Source: Martinezella rhizogenes (GTDB lineage Bacteria; Pseudomonadota; Alphaproteobacteria; Rhizobiales; Rhizobiaceae). From it: a stretch of DNA of 64,000 nucleotides. Below the pieces are notes generated by a model, which was not told the DNA's origin, did not search any database, and saw only the letters and a list, made by a program, of their open reading frames with translations. The stretch is taken from assembly GCF_000799715.1 (NCBI RefSeq), contig NZ_JUHG01000011.1, positions 1,598,968 to 1,662,967 of the forward strand, written 5' to 3'. A program made the translations under genes and the position numbers. Positions 63,961 through 64,000 of the stretch are shown here, piece by piece. How positions within the stretch are numbered: the first letter of the stretch is position 1; each line of letters begins with the position of its first letter.

Positions 63961-64000
63961 ATTGTAACACGGCTTGAGCCGCTTGGTGATGAGAAGATTT

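Overview
The window is chromosomal DNA of an alphaproteobacterium in the Rhizobiaceae, most likely Rhizobium. The evidence is a RopA-type porin end, a complete smo/mtl polyol operon, the block murA-DUF2948-hisD-UPF0262-phosphatase-infA-maf-yacG-tRNA-Phe, ABC and LysR/GntR-style catabolic modules, and palindromic intergenic repeats of the kind common in rhizobia. No phage, plasmid-transfer, CRISPR or recognised defence locus was found. The only mobile-element trace is a transposase remnant near the left edge.

Layout. 1-10.8 kb: end of a porin gene, an ISL3-like transposase scrap, then a long leftward polyol locus (mutarotase, SorC regulator, SmoE binding protein, SmoF and SmoG permeases, SmoK ATPase, mannitol 2-dehydrogenase, HAD phosphatase, FGGY kinase). 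11-17.4 kb: an OmpR/histidine-kinase pair, a ROK kinase overlapping cutC, a membrane-anchored unknown protein and a DHA2-type exporter. 17.4-22.6 kb: the stress operon prkA-DUF444-spoVR, with a candidate general-stress promoter. 23-29.5 kb: tRNA-Phe and the housekeeping block, ending at tRNA-Thr. 29.5-33.3 kb: a small A+T-rich accessory stretch with a HEPN-like gene, then two VOC proteins and a PPP-family phosphatase. 33.4-38.4 kb: a TetR-controlled RND pump. 38.5-46.5 kb: a small membrane protein, OsmC, a GntR/galactonate dehydratase pair, a Bax-inhibitor-1-like protein, an ECF sigma/anti-sigma pair, a bestrophin-like protein, exported MsrA and SlyX. 46.7-51.8 kb: a five-gene operon joining a metallophosphoesterase to a complete ABC importer. 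51.8-59.9 kb: LacI and AraC regulators, a YWTD beta-propeller, an aldehyde dehydrogenase, an MscS channel with a cyclic-nucleotide domain, and a quinone-reductase/TetR divergent pair. 59.9-64 kb: an exported S10 peptidase, an exported isochorismatase-like protein without its cysteine, a family-3 binding protein, and initiator tRNA-Met preceded by a run of hairpins. An rRNA operon probably lies just beyond the right edge.

The main themes are uptake and oxidation of sugars and sugar acids and envelope or redox stress. The most interesting leads are: the phosphoesterase-ABC operon (possible glycerophosphodiester uptake); a motif shared between the GntR promoter and the distant aldehyde dehydrogenase promoter; the HEPN-like gene beside tRNA-Thr; the hairpin array with compensating stem changes next to tRNA-fMet; the sigma-EcfG-like promoter of the prkA operon; and the cysteine-less secreted isochorismatase homologue. 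I could not run any search or folding program. Family names come from recognising motifs, and DNA sites come from reading the sequence by eye.
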